Shown here: in pieces, positions 8,774 through 17,554 of the stretch
How positions within the stretch are numbered: position 1 is the stretch's first letter
Layout of the letters: each line of letters starts with the position of its first letter
Assembly: GCF_030466625.1 (NCBI RefSeq)
Contig: NZ_JADEVT010000006.1
Span: 124,001 to 188,000 of the forward strand
DNA length: 64,000 nt
Direction of reading: 5' to 3'
From: Nocardioides sp. ChNu-153
GTDB lineage: Bacteria; Actinomycetota; Actinomycetes; Propionibacteriales; Nocardioidaceae
Translations under genes and position numbers: made by a program
The notes under the pieces: model-generated
What the model saw: the letters and a program-made list of their open reading frames with translations, nothing else
Told to the model about the DNA's origin: nothing
Databases searched by the model: none

Positions 8774-9412
8774 ATGCTCGAGCGCTTCCGCGGGTTCTGG
8801 ACCCGACTCCTCTCGCCCATCGCCCGTCTCCTCATCCGTCGTGGGGTCAGCCCCGACGCCGTCACCCTCGTCGGCACGCTCGGTGTCTGCGTGGGCGCCC
8901 TCGTGTTCTTCCCGCAGGGCGAGCTGCTGATCGGCGTCCTGTTCATCACCGCCTTCGTGTTCTCCGACCTCATCGACGGGTTCATGGCCCGGGAGACGGG
9001 GCGCAGCTCGAAGTTCGGCGCCTTCCTCGACTCCACCCTCGACCGCGTGGGCGACGGCGCCATCTTCGGCGGCCTGGCGCTCTACTTCGCGGGCCCGGGC
9101 GACTCGACGCTCTACCTCGTGCTGAGCCTGGTCTGCCTCGTCATGGGCAGCGTGACGTCGTACGCGCGGGCCCGGGCGGAGGGGCTGGGCTTCCAGGCCA
9201 AGGTGGGCATCGCCGAGCGGGCGGACCGCCTCGTCGCGATCCTCGTCATGACCGGCCTGTCGGGCCTGTTCGACCTGCGCATCCTCATGGAGGTGACGCT
9301 GTGGGCGCTGGCGGCCGCCAGCACGGTGACCGTGGTGCAGCGCATCTGGGTGGTGCGCGAGCAGGCCCTGGCGGAGAGCACCGGGGGCGCGGCGCCGCCG
9401 TCCGCGGCCTGA
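8774..9412 (+). CDS. pgsA: Phosphatidylinositol phosphate synthase (CDP-alcohol phosphotransferase)
   Basis: A 212-residue integral membrane enzyme that joins CDP-diacylglycerol with inositol-1-phosphate. The CDP-alcohol signature D-x2-D-G-x2-A-R-x8-G-x3-D-x3-D is intact (DLIDGFMAR...FGAFLDSTLD, residues about 62-90). Several hydrophobic helices follow. Actinobacterial specificity for inositol phosphate is supported by the neighbouring inositol monophosphatase and the thrS-HIT-pgsA1 synteny with M. tuberculosis. The acyltransferase and PimA genes that follow pgsA1 in mycobacteria are absent here; an AurF-like gene comes next. Confidence 0.88.
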   Translation: MLERFRGFWTRLLSPIARLLIRRGVSPDAVTLVGTLGVCVGALVFFPQGELLIGVLFITAFVFSDLIDGFMARETGRSSKFGAFLDSTLDRVGDGAIFGGLALYFAGPGDSTLYLVLSLVCLVMGSVTSYARARAEGLGFQAKVGIAERADRLVAILVMTGLSGLFDLRILMEVTLWALAAASTVTVVQRIWVVREQALAESTGGAAPPSAA

Positions 9413-9428
9413 GGACGCCCGCCGCGAA

Positions 9429-9497
9429 CGTGACACCCGAACATGACACTCTGAATGTTACATAGTCCTTGACATCGTCCGGTCGGCGGAGCACGAT
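9429..9497 (+). promoter_or_regulatory. Candidate promoter/operator region of the AurF-like gene
   Basis: The spacer holds direct TGACAC repeats 12 bp apart (about 9431 and 9443) followed by TGTTACA, and a consensus-like TTGACA at 9469-9474. It is unusually AT-rich for this window. The TTGACA could be a -35, but the hexamer 17 nt downstream (CACGAT) is weak. The repeats look like a regulator-binding array, and the factor is unknown. Confidence 0.4.
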
Positions 9498-9575
9498 CGT
9501 GTGAACGGGTGGCCAGCCACCCTCGAACGGCCGGGGAACCGGCCGTGCCGCGACGACGCGAGGAGAGTGCCAGCG

Positions 9576-10637
9576 ATGACCGCACAGGTGTCCGAGAAGC
9601 CCGACGCCTCCGGTGAGCCGGAGAAGTTCACCCTCGACATGATCGACTGGGACGCTCCCGAGGTGCCCGAGGGGCTGTCCGACGAGGAGTACGCCGAGGT
9701 GCTGCACCGTCTCTCGGTCGCCTCGGTCGAGCGCCACTTCGACGCGTTCGTCGACATCGACTGGGACCACCCCGACTTCCAGGTGCGCCACGACGACCCG
9801 CGCTGGATCCTGCCGAAGGTGGACCCGCTGGGCTCGAGCGCGTGGTACCAGTCGCAGCCGGTGGAGAAGCAGATCGAGATGGGCCTGTGGCGTCAGGCCA
9901 ACATCTTCAAGGTCGGCTGGCAGTTCGAGAACATCCTGATCCGCGGGATCATGCAGTACGTCTTCAGCCTGGAGAACGGCTCGCCGGAGTACCGCTACCT
10001 CATGCACGAGGCGACGGAGGAGTGCCACCACACCCAGATGTTCCAGGAGGCGGTGAACCGCGTCGGCATGGACGTCTCGGGCATGCCGCTCTGGATCCGG
10101 GTGCTCAGCCCGACCTTCTCGCTGGTCGCGAACCGCCTCCCGGTCATCTTCTTCGTCGGCGTGCTGGCCGGCGAGGAGCCGATCGACCACACGCAGAAGG
10201 CGATCCTGCGCAGCCGCGACGAGATCCACCCGATGATGGGCCGGATCATGGAGATCCACGTGGCCGAGGAGGCACGCCACATCTCGTTCGCCCACGAGCT
10301 CGTCAAGCGTCGCGCGCCCAAGATGGGCCGCATCAACAAGCTCGCGGTCTCGCTGCTCTACCCGGTCATCATGCGGATCCTCGGCGACGCCATCCTCATG
10401 CCGCCCAAGGAGTTCCGCCGCCGGTTCGGCGTGCCCGAGAGCCTCGTCAAGGAGCTCTACTGGGACTCGCCGGAGTCGCAGAAGATGCTCGCCGACACCT
10501 TCGCGGACGTGCGCATGCTGGCCGAGCAGTCCGGGCTGATGAACCCGCTGGCGAAGCGGGTCTGGAAGCGCCTCGGCATGTACGGCACGCGCCCGTCGCG
10601 CTACCGCAGCGAGCCCCCGGTGAAGTTCGCGGCCTGA
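9576..10637 (+). CDS. AurF-family diiron oxygenase-like protein
   Basis: A 353-residue mostly helical protein. Two metal-binding helices are visible: EATEECHHTQMF near residue 145 and EIHVAEEARHISFAH near residue 225, each with the ExxH-type pattern of diiron carboxylate proteins. Known members of the AurF group N-oxygenate arylamines, but many actinobacterial homologues have no assigned substrate. ATG at 9576 follows AGGAG. It is monocistronic, ending in a strong hairpin, but lies immediately before FprB, a possible electron donor. A hydrophobic stretch (VANRLPVIFFVGVLAG) sits between the metal motifs. Confidence 0.8.
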   Translation: MTAQVSEKPDASGEPEKFTLDMIDWDAPEVPEGLSDEEYAEVLHRLSVASVERHFDAFVDIDWDHPDFQVRHDDPRWILPKVDPLGSSAWYQSQPVEKQIEMGLWRQANIFKVGWQFENILIRGIMQYVFSLENGSPEYRYLMHEATEECHHTQMFQEAVNRVGMDVSGMPLWIRVLSPTFSLVANRLPVIFFVGVLAGEEPIDHTQKAILRSRDEIHPMMGRIMEIHVAEEARHISFAHELVKRRAPKMGRINKLAVSLLYPVIMRILGDAILMPPKEFRRRFGVPESLVKELYWDSPESQKMLADTFADVRMLAEQSGLMNPLAKRVWKRLGMYGTRPSRYRSEPPVKFAA

Positions 10638-10655
10638 GCCGCCCGCAGCACCCCC

Positions 10656-10704
10656 GGTACGGCGGTACCGGCGACGGCCCCCACGTCGCCGGTGCCGCCG
10701 TACC
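10656..10704 (+). terminator. Very stable hairpin after the AurF-like gene
   Basis: Two 20-nt arms (GGTACGGCGGTACCGGCGAC and its complement, one G-U-type mismatch) enclose a 9-nt loop, 18 nt after the stop codon. GTTCTCC follows. It should end transcription before fprB. Confidence 0.75.
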
Positions 10705-10769
10705 GTTCTCCCCCGGTCGAGCCCGGTCGTCCGCCCCGCCGCGACGCCCCGAACAGACAGCGAGCCCCC

Positions 10770-12536
10770 ATGCCCCACGTCGTCACGCGCTCGTGCTGCG
10801 GGGACGCGTCCTGCGTCTTCGCGTGCCCGGTCAACTGCATCCACCCGACGCCCGACGAGCCGGACTTCGGCACCGCCGAGATGCTCTACATCGACCCGGC
10901 GTCGTGCGTCGACTGCGGCGCGTGCGTCAGCGCCTGCCCGGTCGGGGCGATCAAGCCCCACACCAAGCTGGCCGAGGGCGAGCTGCCGTTCCTGGAGATC
11001 AACGAGCTCTTCCACACCCCGCCGCGACCGCGACCCGTCCAGGCGCCCCTGCGGCCCATCGAGCGGGCCGACCCGGCCCGCGGGCCGCTGCGCGTCGCCG
11101 TCGTCGGCTCGGGCCCGGCGGCGATGTACGCCGCCGACGAGGTGCTCAAGCAGGACGGCGCGCAGGTCAGCGTGATCGAGCGGCTCCCCACGCCGTACGG
11201 CCTCGCCCGGGCGGGCGTCGCGCCCGACCACCCCGACACCCGCAAGGTGGTCGACCTGTTCCGCACCATCGAGCGCGAGCGGGGCTTCTCCTACCACCTC
11301 GGCGTCGAGGTCGGCGTCGACGTGACGCACGAGGACCTGCTGGCCCACCACCACGCGGTGCTCTACGCGACCGGCGCCTCGCTCGACCGCCGCCTCGGCG
11401 TGGAGGGCGAGGACCTGCCGGGCAGCGGCACGGCCACGGGCTTCGTCGCCTGGTACAACGGCCACCCCGACCACACCGAGCTCGACGTGCCCCTGGACGC
11501 GGAGCGGGTCGTGGTCGTCGGCAACGGCAACGTCGCCCTCGACGTCGCCCGCATCCTGGCCACCGACCCCGAGCGGCTCGCGGGCACCGACATCGCCGAC
11601 CACGCGCTGGAGGCGCTGCGGGAGAGCAAGGTGCGCGAGGTCGTGCTGGTCGCCCGGCGGGGCGCCGCGCAGGCGGCGTACACGCTGCCCGAGCTCACCG
11701 GCCTCGTCATGCGCGACGACATCGACGTGGTCGTCGAGGGCGGGCTGCGCCTCGACAATGAGACGCTGCGCCGGCGGGCGGCCGGCACCCTGGAGCCCAT
11801 GCTCGAGCAGAAGATCCGCATGCTCGAGCACCTCCCCGAGCCCCGCGGCGAGGGACGGCGCCGCGTCGTCCTCCGCTTCGCCCAGTCCCCGCTGCGCATC
11901 CTGGGCGAGGGCGCGGTGGCCGGGCTCGAGGTGGTCGACAACGACCTCGTCGTCGACGCGGAGGGCAACGCCCGCGCCGTGGCGACCGAGCGGGTCTCGA
12001 CCCTCGCGGCCGGTCTCGTGCTGCGCTCGGTGGGCTACCGCGGACGTCCCGTCCCGGGCCTGCCCTTCGACGAGGTCAGCGCCACCATCCCCAACGACGC
12101 GGGGCGGGTGCACGACGGCAGCGGCACCCCCGTGCCGGGCACGTACGTCGCGGGCTGGATCAAGCGGGGCCCCAGCGGCTACATCGGCACGAACAAGACG
12201 GACGCGGAGGAGACGGTCGCGCACCTGGTGGCCGACTTCAACGCCGGCCTGCTCGCGGAGCCCAGCGCCCCCACCGCCGGCGCATCGGCAGGCCCCGACG
12301 GCGAGCCGGGCGCGCACCGCGAGGCGTTCGCGCAGCTCGTGCGGCGCCGGGCGCCCCGGTCGATCGACGCGGCCGGCTGGGCGGCGGTCGACACGTACGA
12401 GCGGGCCTGGGGAGCGCGCGACGGCCGGCCGCGCCGCAAGCTGGTCGACCGGGACACGATGGTCGAGGTGGCGCGGGCCCGACCCGTCGCGCCCACCCCT
12501 CGGCACGGCGCCCGCCGCGCCCGCCGACGGTCCTAG
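10770..12536 (+). CDS. fprB: Ferredoxin/ferredoxin-NADP reductase fusion
   Basis: A 588-residue flavoprotein. Residues 1-65 are a 2[4Fe-4S]/[3Fe-4S] bacterial ferredoxin domain with two Cys clusters ([15 protein letters not shown] and [14 protein letters not shown]). The remainder is an adrenodoxin-reductase-like domain: FAD-binding [42 protein letters not shown]-binding [17 protein letters not shown] and the C-terminal [18 protein letters not shown]. This is the architecture of M. tuberculosis FprB. It would pass electrons between NADPH and ferredoxins or oxygenases. The C-terminal ~80 residues beyond the core are Ala/Gly-rich and then basic. Confidence 0.92.
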   Translation: MPHVVTRSCCGDASCVFACPVNCIHPTPDEPDFGTAEMLYIDPASCVDCGACVSACPVGAIKPHTKLAEGELPFLEINELFHTPPRPRPVQAPLRPIERADPARGPLRVAVVGSGPAAMYAADEVLKQDGAQVSVIERLPTPYGLARAGVAPDHPDTRKVVDLFRTIERERGFSYHLGVEVGVDVTHEDLLAHHHAVLYATGASLDRRLGVEGEDLPGSGTATGFVAWYNGHPDHTELDVPLDAERVVVVGNGNVALDVARILATDPERLAGTDIADHALEALRESKVREVVLVARRGAAQAAYTLPELTGLVMRDDIDVVVEGGLRLDNETLRRRAAGTLEPMLEQKIRMLEHLPEPRGEGRRRVVLRFAQSPLRILGEGAVAGLEVVDNDLVVDAEGNARAVATERVSTLAAGLVLRSVGYRGRPVPGLPFDEVSATIPNDAGRVHDGSGTPVPGTYVAGWIKRGPSGYIGTNKTDAEETVAHLVADFNAGLLAEPSAPTAGASAGPDGEPGAHREAFAQLVRRRAPRSIDAAGWAAVDTYERAWGARDGRPRRKLVDRDTMVEVARARPVAPTPRHGARRARRRS

Positions 12537-12539
12537 GGT
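12534..12539 (+). promoter_or_regulatory. -10 element TAGGGT, leaderless pdxS promoter
   Basis: TAGGGT overlaps the fprB stop codon and ends exactly 7 nt before the pdxS ATG. No ribosome-binding site is present in between. Confidence 0.5.
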
Positions 12540-12546
12540 GCCGCCC

Positions 12547-13452
12547 ATGACGAACGAACCGACCGCCCCGTCCACCACCGGCTCCGTGCGGGTGAAGCGC
12601 GGCATGGCCGACATGCTCAAGGGCGGCGTGATCATGGACGTGGTCACCGCCGAGCAGGCCCGGATCGCCGAGGACGCCGGTGCGGTGGCCGTGATGGCGC
12701 TGGAGCGGGTGCCGGCCGACATCCGCGCGCAGGGCGGGGTGTCGCGGATGAGCGATCCCGACATGATCGACTCGATCGTGGCGGCCGTGTCGATCCCGGT
12801 GATGGCCAAGGCCCGCATCGGTCACTTCGCCGAGGCGCAGGTGCTGCAGAGCCTGGGCGTCGACTACGTCGACGAGTCCGAGGTGCTGACCCCGGCCGAC
12901 TACGCCCACCACATCGACAAGTGGTCGTTCACCGTGCCGTTCGTGTGCGGGGCGACGAACCTGGGCGAGGCGCTGCGGCGCATCACCGAGGGCGCGGCGA
13001 TGATCCGCTCCAAGGGCGAGGCCGGCACGGGGGACGTGTCGAACGCGGTGACCCACATGCGGACGATCCGCGCCGAGATCGCCCGCCTGTCCTCGCTGGC
13101 CCCCGACGAGCTGTACGTCGCGGCGAAGGAGCTGTCCGCGCCGTACGAGCTGGTCGCGGAGGTCGCGTCCGCGGGACGGCTGCCGGTCGTGCTGTTCACG
13201 GCCGGCGGGATCGCGACCCCGGCCGACGCGGCGATGATGATGCAGCTGGGCGCCGAGGGCGTCTTCGTCGGGTCGGGCATCTTCAAGTCCGGCAACCCCG
13301 CGCAGCGCGCCGAGGCGATCGTGCGCGCCACCACGTTCTTCGACGACCCCGACGTGGTCGCGAAGGCCTCGCGCGGGCTCGGTGAGGCCATGGTCGGCAT
13401 CAACGTGGAGGAGATCCCGCAGCCGCACCGGCTGGCCGAGCGCGGCTGGTGA
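12547..13452 (+). CDS. pdxS: Pyridoxal 5'-phosphate synthase, synthase subunit
   Basis: A 301-residue TIM-barrel subunit that builds PLP from ribose 5-phosphate, glyceraldehyde 3-phosphate and ammonia delivered by PdxT. Sequence is near-canonical: [15 protein letters not shown], catalytic lysine Lys88 in [21 protein letters not shown] and the second lysine Lys156 in SKGEAGTG, then [21 protein letters not shown]. The gene appears to have its own leaderless promoter. Its glutaminase partner pdxT lies 1.3 kb downstream, separated by a metallophosphoesterase gene. Confidence 0.97.
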   Translation: MTNEPTAPSTTGSVRVKRGMADMLKGGVIMDVVTAEQARIAEDAGAVAVMALERVPADIRAQGGVSRMSDPDMIDSIVAAVSIPVMAKARIGHFAEAQVLQSLGVDYVDESEVLTPADYAHHIDKWSFTVPFVCGATNLGEALRRITEGAAMIRSKGEAGTGDVSNAVTHMRTIRAEIARLSSLAPDELYVAAKELSAPYELVAEVASAGRLPVVLFTAGGIATPADAAMMMQLGAEGVFVGSGIFKSGNPAQRAEAIVRATTFFDDPDVVAKASRGLGEAMVGINVEEIPQPHRLAERGW

Positions 13453-13506
13453 GGCCCGCCGCCGCGACGGCGGGGCGCCTCAGGGCGGCCCCGGCAGGAT
13501 GACCGG

Positions 13507-14652
13507 GTGATCTGGCTCGGCGGCGCGCTCGCCCTCCTCGTGCTCGTCGGCTGGGTGACGTGGCTCGTGCGCCGCCTCGCCGTCGCGCCCGCCTGGGGCG
13601 ACGTGCTGGGCCCGCGCGGCGCGGCCCGGGTACGACGGGGGACCGTCGCCGTCGCGGTGCTCGGCGTCGTCGCCTTCGCCGTGGCGGAGGTCGTGCAGCG
13701 CACGACGGACCCGGCCCCGTGGCGCCCGCTCCTGTGGCTCGGCCTCACGGCGGTCGCGCTGGCCTGGTACCTGACGCTCGGCCTCCTGCTGGTGGCGGTC
13801 ACGTGCGGCGTGCTGCGCCTCGCCCGCCGTCCGGCGGCCCGGTTGCGGACCGCGCGGTGGGGCGCCGTGCTCGCCGTGCTCGCGGCGACGGGCACCACGG
13901 CGTACGGGCACGTCGAGGCCGCCCACGTGCGGACCACGGAGCACGAGGTCGTGGTGGCCGACCTGGGCGACGGGCTCGACGGCCTCCGGGTGGCGTTCAT
14001 CAGCGACCTGCACGTCGGGCCGGTGCGCGACGACGACTTCGTGCGCGCGGTGGTCGAGCAGGTGGCCGGCACGGACGCCGACCTGGTGGTGCTCGGGGGC
14101 GACTACGCCGACGGCCTGCACCGCCACGTCGGTCCCTACCTCGACCCGCTGGGCGACCTCGACGCGCCGTACGGCGTGGTGGCCGTGACCGGCAACCACG
14201 AGTTCCTCAACGGCGACGCCGACGAGCTCGTCGCCCGTCTCGAGGGGCTCGGCATCACGGTGCTGGCCAACGAGTCGGTGACCGTCGAGGCCGGGGGAGC
14301 GCGCCTCGTCGTGGCCGGGGTGCACGACGCCATCGGGACCGGCGCGTCCGCCCCCGACCCCGGCGCCGCCCTCGCCGGGACGTCGCCCGACGACGCGATC
14401 CTCTTCGTCGCCCACGAGCCGTCCCAGGTCGTCACGGACCGCGGCGTCGACGTGCAGCTGTCCGGGCACACCCACGGCGGGCAGCTGTGGCCTTTCGGGT
14501 GGTTCGTGCGCCTCGACCAGCCCACCGTCGCCGGGGTGGACGACGTGGACGGGGTCACGCTGGTGACCGGCCGGGGCGCCGGGGCCTGGGGCCCGCCGGT
14601 GCGCGTCGGCGCGCCGCCCGAGGTCGTCGTCGTCACGCTGCGGGCGGGCTGA
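13507..14652 (+). CDS. Membrane-anchored metallophosphoesterase
   Basis: A 381-residue protein. Residues 1-135 hold about four hydrophobic helices. The calcineurin-like phosphoesterase domain follows with all metal motifs: FISDLHVG, VLGGDYAD, VTGNHEF, VAHEPSQV and the closing SGHTHGGQLWPFGWF. The group includes YkuE-like enzymes; the lipid or nucleotide substrate is not predictable. GTG at 13507 is only 6 nt after a CAGGAT box, so it may be leaderless. It sits between pdxS and pdxT with the same orientation, without evident functional link to vitamin B6. Confidence 0.88.
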   Translation: MIWLGGALALLVLVGWVTWLVRRLAVAPAWGDVLGPRGAARVRRGTVAVAVLGVVAFAVAEVVQRTTDPAPWRPLLWLGLTAVALAWYLTLGLLLVAVTCGVLRLARRPAARLRTARWGAVLAVLAATGTTAYGHVEAAHVRTTEHEVVVADLGDGLDGLRVAFISDLHVGPVRDDDFVRAVVEQVAGTDADLVVLGGDYADGLHRHVGPYLDPLGDLDAPYGVVAVTGNHEFLNGDADELVARLEGLGITVLANESVTVEAGGARLVVAGVHDAIGTGASAPDPGAALAGTSPDDAILFVAHEPSQVVTDRGVDVQLSGHTHGGQLWPFGWFVRLDQPTVAGVDDVDGVTLVTGRGAGAWGPPVRVGAPPEVVVVTLRAG

Positions 14653-14699
14653 GGCCCGCCGCGATGCGGGACGCCCGCCGCCCGGCACCCGCCGCCCGC

Positions 14700-14705
14700 T
14701 AGGTT
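14700..14705 (+). promoter_or_regulatory. -10 element TAGGTT before pdxT
   Basis: TAGGTT lies 8 nt before the pdxT GTG with no Shine-Dalgarno in the gap, suggesting a leaderless transcript independent of pdxS. Confidence 0.4.
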
Positions 14706-14713
14706 CGGCGCCC

Positions 14714-15397
14714 GTGCCCGCCCCTCCGTCCCCCCCTCCGTCCCCGCCGTCGCCCCCGTCGAGCCGCCCGCGCGTCGGGGTGCTCGCCCTCCAGGGCGAC
14801 GTCCGCGAGCACGTCGCGGCGCTGCGCCGCCTGGGCGCGGACGCAGTGGCCGTCCGCCGGGCCGAGGAGATCGAGCCGCTCGACGGGCTCGTCCTCCCGG
14901 GCGGGGAGTCGACGACCATCGGCCGGCTCGCGGTGCGCTTCGGGGTGATGGACGCGGTGCGGGCGTTCGTGGCCCGGGACCGTCCCGTCCTCGGGACGTG
15001 CGCGGGCATGGTGCTGCTGGCCGACCGGGTCCTCGACGGCACGCCGGCGCAGCAGGACGGCTCGGAGGTGGTCGGCGGCCTGGACGTCACCGTGCGCCGC
15101 AACGCCTTCGGTCGGCAGGTCGACTCGTTCGAGACCACCGTCGACCTCGCCGGCACCCCGGTGCCGGCCGTCTTCATCCGGGCCCCGTGGGTCGAGTCGG
15201 CCGGCCCCGGGGTCGAGGTGCTGGCCCGGGCGGAGGGCTCCCCGACGCACGGCGACGCCGCGGGTAGGATCGTCGCGGTCCGGCAGGGCGCGCTCCTGGC
15301 GACGTCCTTCCACCCCGAGATCGGTGACGACCCCGTCGTCCACCGGATGTTCTGGGACTCGGTGGTGGACGAGGCTCGGACCCGTCGTACCGGCTGA
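14714..15397 (+). CDS. pdxT: Pyridoxal 5'-phosphate synthase, glutaminase subunit
   Basis: A 227-residue class I glutamine amidotransferase supplying ammonia to PdxS. The motifs are VGVLALQGDVREH, LPGGESTTIGRL, the nucleophile Cys96 in GTCAGMVLL, IRAPWVE and the His200/Glu202 pair in SFHPEIGDD. An extra N-terminal tail of about 19 residues, almost all Pro and Ser, precedes the usual start. It is retained because the only -10-like box points to GTG 14714, but a later start cannot be excluded. Confidence 0.94.
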   Translation: MPAPPSPPPSPPSPPSSRPRVGVLALQGDVREHVAALRRLGADAVAVRRAEEIEPLDGLVLPGGESTTIGRLAVRFGVMDAVRAFVARDRPVLGTCAGMVLLADRVLDGTPAQQDGSEVVGGLDVTVRRNAFGRQVDSFETTVDLAGTPVPAVFIRAPWVESAGPGVEVLARAEGSPTHGDAAGRIVAVRQGALLATSFHPEIGDDPVVHRMFWDSVVDEARTRRTG

Positions 15398-15412
15398 GTA
15401 GAAGAGGGACGC

Positions 15413-16180
15413 ATGTCTGGCCACTCCAAGTGGGCGACCACGAAGCACAAGAAGGCCGCCATCGACGCCAAGCGCGGCAAGATGTTCGCCAAGCTGATCA
15501 AGAACGTCGAGGTCGCGGCCCGCATGGGCGGCGGTGACCCCGGGGGCAACCCGACGCTGTACGACGCCATCCAGAAGGCGAAGAAGAGCTCGGTCCCGAA
15601 CGACAACATCGACCGCGCCGTCAAGCGCGGCTCGGGCGCGGAGACCGGCGGCGCCGACTACCAGACGATCATGTACGAGGGCTACGGGCCGGCGGGCGTC
15701 GCGATGCTCATCGAGTGCCTCACGGACAACAAGAACCGCGCGGCCATGGAGGTCCGCACCGCGATGACCCGCAACGGCGGCTCGCTCGCCGACCCGGGCT
15801 CGGTCTCCTTCCTGTTCCACCGCAAGGGCGTCGTCGTGGTGCCCGCGGCGCAGGACGCGCGCACGGTGGACGAGGACGACGTGCTCGAGGCCACCCTCGA
15901 GGCCGGCGCCGACGCCGTGGAGGACATCGGCGAGGCGTTCGAGGTCGTCTCCGAGGCCACCGACCTCGTCGCCGTCCGCACCGCGCTGCAGGCGGCGGGC
16001 ATCGACTACGACTCCGCCGAGGCCGAGTTCCGCCCCGACCTCAAGGTCGAGCTCGACAAGGACGCCGCCGGCAAGATGCTGCGCCTCGTCGACGTGCTCG
16101 AGGACCTCGACGACGTGCAGAACATCTACGCGAACTTCGACATCTCCGACGACGTCATGGCGGAGCTCGAGGACGCCTGA
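15413..16180 (+). CDS. YebC/PmpR-family protein
   Basis: A 255-residue protein with the canonical opening [22 protein letters not shown], then [14 protein letters not shown] and [11 protein letters not shown], and [19 protein letters not shown]. YebC proteins are annotated as transcription regulators; recent work on relatives links them to translation of proline-rich stretches. This window contains several Pro-rich proteins. ATG at 15413 follows AGAAGAGGGA, 15 nt after pdxT. The placement just before ruvCAB is conserved across actinobacteria. Confidence 0.93.
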   Translation: MSGHSKWATTKHKKAAIDAKRGKMFAKLIKNVEVAARMGGGDPGGNPTLYDAIQKAKKSSVPNDNIDRAVKRGSGAETGGADYQTIMYEGYGPAGVAMLIECLTDNKNRAAMEVRTAMTRNGGSLADPGSVSFLFHRKGVVVVPAAQDARTVDEDDVLEATLEAGADAVEDIGEAFEVVSEATDLVAVRTALQAAGIDYDSAEAEFRPDLKVELDKDAAGKMLRLVDVLEDLDDVQNIYANFDISDDVMAELEDA

Positions 16181-16187
16181 CGGCGGA

Positions 16188-16225
16188 GGCACGAGGGCGG
16201 CACGAGGGCGGCACGGCGGCACGGC
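16188..16225 (+). repeat. Short tandem repeats between yebC and ruvC
   Basis: Two perfect 11-bp copies of ggcacgagggc are followed by two 8-bp copies of ggcacggc. They lie in the 138-bp spacer before a TACGGT -10-like box at about 16260. Confidence 0.7.
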
Positions 16226-16318
16226 GGCGCGTCGTACCGCCCACGGCCCGCGAGCGGGCTACGGTGGCGCGCTAGAACACACGTTCGACACCACCACCTC
16301 GCGTCGGGAGGACCACGG

Positions 16319-16954
16319 ATGCGCGTGCTCGGGATCGACCCCGGCCTGACCCGTTGCGGCATGGGTGTCGTCGAGGGCAGCGTCGGCCGTCCCCTGACCC
16401 TCGTCGACGTCAACGTGCTCCGCACCGCGGCCACCGAGGCCGTGCCGGTCCGGCTCGTGACGATCGAGAAGGGTGTCGAGGCCTGGATCGAGGAGCACCG
16501 CCCCGACGTCGTGGCGATCGAGCGGGTCTTCGCGCGCTCCGACGTCAGCACGGTGATGGGCACCGCCCAGGCCAGCGGCATCGCCATGGTCGTGGCCGCA
16601 CGCCGAGGCATCCCGGTCGCGCTGCACACCCCGAGCGAGGTCAAGGCCGCCGTGTCCGGCAGCGGCCGCGCCACCAAGGCCCAGGTGGGGGCCATGATCA
16701 CCCGGATCCTGCGGCTCTCCGAGATGCCGAAGCCTGCCGACGCCGCCGACGCGCTGGCCCTCGCCGTGACCCACATCTGGCGCGGCGGGGCGCAGGACCG
16801 CCTGGAGGCCGCGGTGGCCGGCGCTCGGGCGACGTCACGCGTCGCCGGCACGCCCCGGGGCGCCAGCGGCACGCCCAGCACGTCCGGCACGACCAGCACC
16901 ACCGCACCGAACCGGTACGCCGCGGCCGTCGCCGCCCACGGGAGGAAGAGATGA
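16319..16954 (+). CDS. ruvC: Holliday junction resolvase RuvC
   Basis: A 211-residue endonuclease that cuts Holliday junctions after branch migration by RuvAB. The acidic catalytic set is intact: Asp7 in LGIDPGL, Glu68 in VVAIERVF, and Asp141/Asp144 in [13 protein letters not shown] basic loop with [12 protein letters not shown] follows the family. The C-terminal ~40 residues (Ser/Thr/Gly-rich) extend beyond the usual end. Start ATG 16319 has GGGAGGA upstream. It overlaps ruvA by 4 nt. Confidence 0.97.
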   Translation: MRVLGIDPGLTRCGMGVVEGSVGRPLTLVDVNVLRTAATEAVPVRLVTIEKGVEAWIEEHRPDVVAIERVFARSDVSTVMGTAQASGIAMVVAARRGIPVALHTPSEVKAAVSGSGRATKAQVGAMITRILRLSEMPKPADAADALALAVTHIWRGGAQDRLEAAVAGARATSRVAGTPRGASGTPSTSGTTSTTAPNRYAAAVAAHGRKR

Positions 16955-17553
16955 TCGCGTTCGTCCGAGGCGAGGTCGCCACGGTCGGCCTGACCAGCGC
17001 CGTCCTGGAGGTCGGCGGTGTCGGTGTCGAGCTGCTGTGCGCACCCGCGACGCTCGCCACGCTGCGCCGCGGCGAGCGCGCCACGCTCGCGTCGAGCCTC
17101 GTCGTGCGGGAGGACTCGCTGACCCTGTTCGGTTTCGTCGACGACGACGAGAAGCAGGTCTTCGAGCTGGTGCAGACCGCGTCGGGGGTCGGGCCCAAGC
17201 TGGCCCAGGCCATGCTCGCGGTGCTGCGGCCCGACGACCTGCGCCGCGCGGTCGCCGACGAGGACGTCAAGACGCTCACGCGGGTCCCCGGCATCGGGCA
17301 GAAGGGCGCGCAGCGCATCATCCTCGAGCTGAAGGACCGCATCGGCGCCCCCGGCACCGTCGTCGCCCCGGGCCAGCCGGTCGTGGCGCCGGGCGACGCG
17401 TGGCGCGCGCCGGTGCACAGCGGTCTCGTCGGGCTGGGGTGGTCGGCGAAGGAGGCCGACCGCGCCGTCGACGCGGTCGCGCCCGAGGCGGGCGACGCGC
17501 CCGACGTCGGTGCGCTGCTGCGCGCGGCCCTCCGCACGTTGAGCAAGGCCTGA
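16951..17553 (+). CDS. ruvA: Holliday junction DNA helicase subunit RuvA
   Basis: A 200-residue junction-binding protein. Domain I (OB fold, residues 1-65) begins MIAFVRGEV; the helix-hairpin-helix pair is seen in [13 protein letters not shown] and [18 protein letters not shown]; the mobile C-terminal domain III ([17 protein letters not shown]) contacts RuvB. ATG is 1 nt after GGAGGAAGAG and overlaps the ruvC stop, indicating coupled translation. It is followed after 1 nt by ruvB. Confidence 0.97.
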   Translation: MIAFVRGEVATVGLTSAVLEVGGVGVELLCAPATLATLRRGERATLASSLVVREDSLTLFGFVDDDEKQVFELVQTASGVGPKLAQAMLAVLRPDDLRRAVADEDVKTLTRVPGIGQKGAQRIILELKDRIGAPGTVVAPGQPVVAPGDAWRAPVHSGLVGLGWSAKEADRAVDAVAPEAGDAPDVGALLRAALRTLSKA

Positions 17554-17554
17554 C

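Noticed and set aside
9285..12818. A minus-strand open frame of 1177 codons antisense to pgsA, the AurF-like gene, fprB and pdxS
   Set aside because: No domain motif, biased amino-acid content and complete overlap with four recognisable genes.
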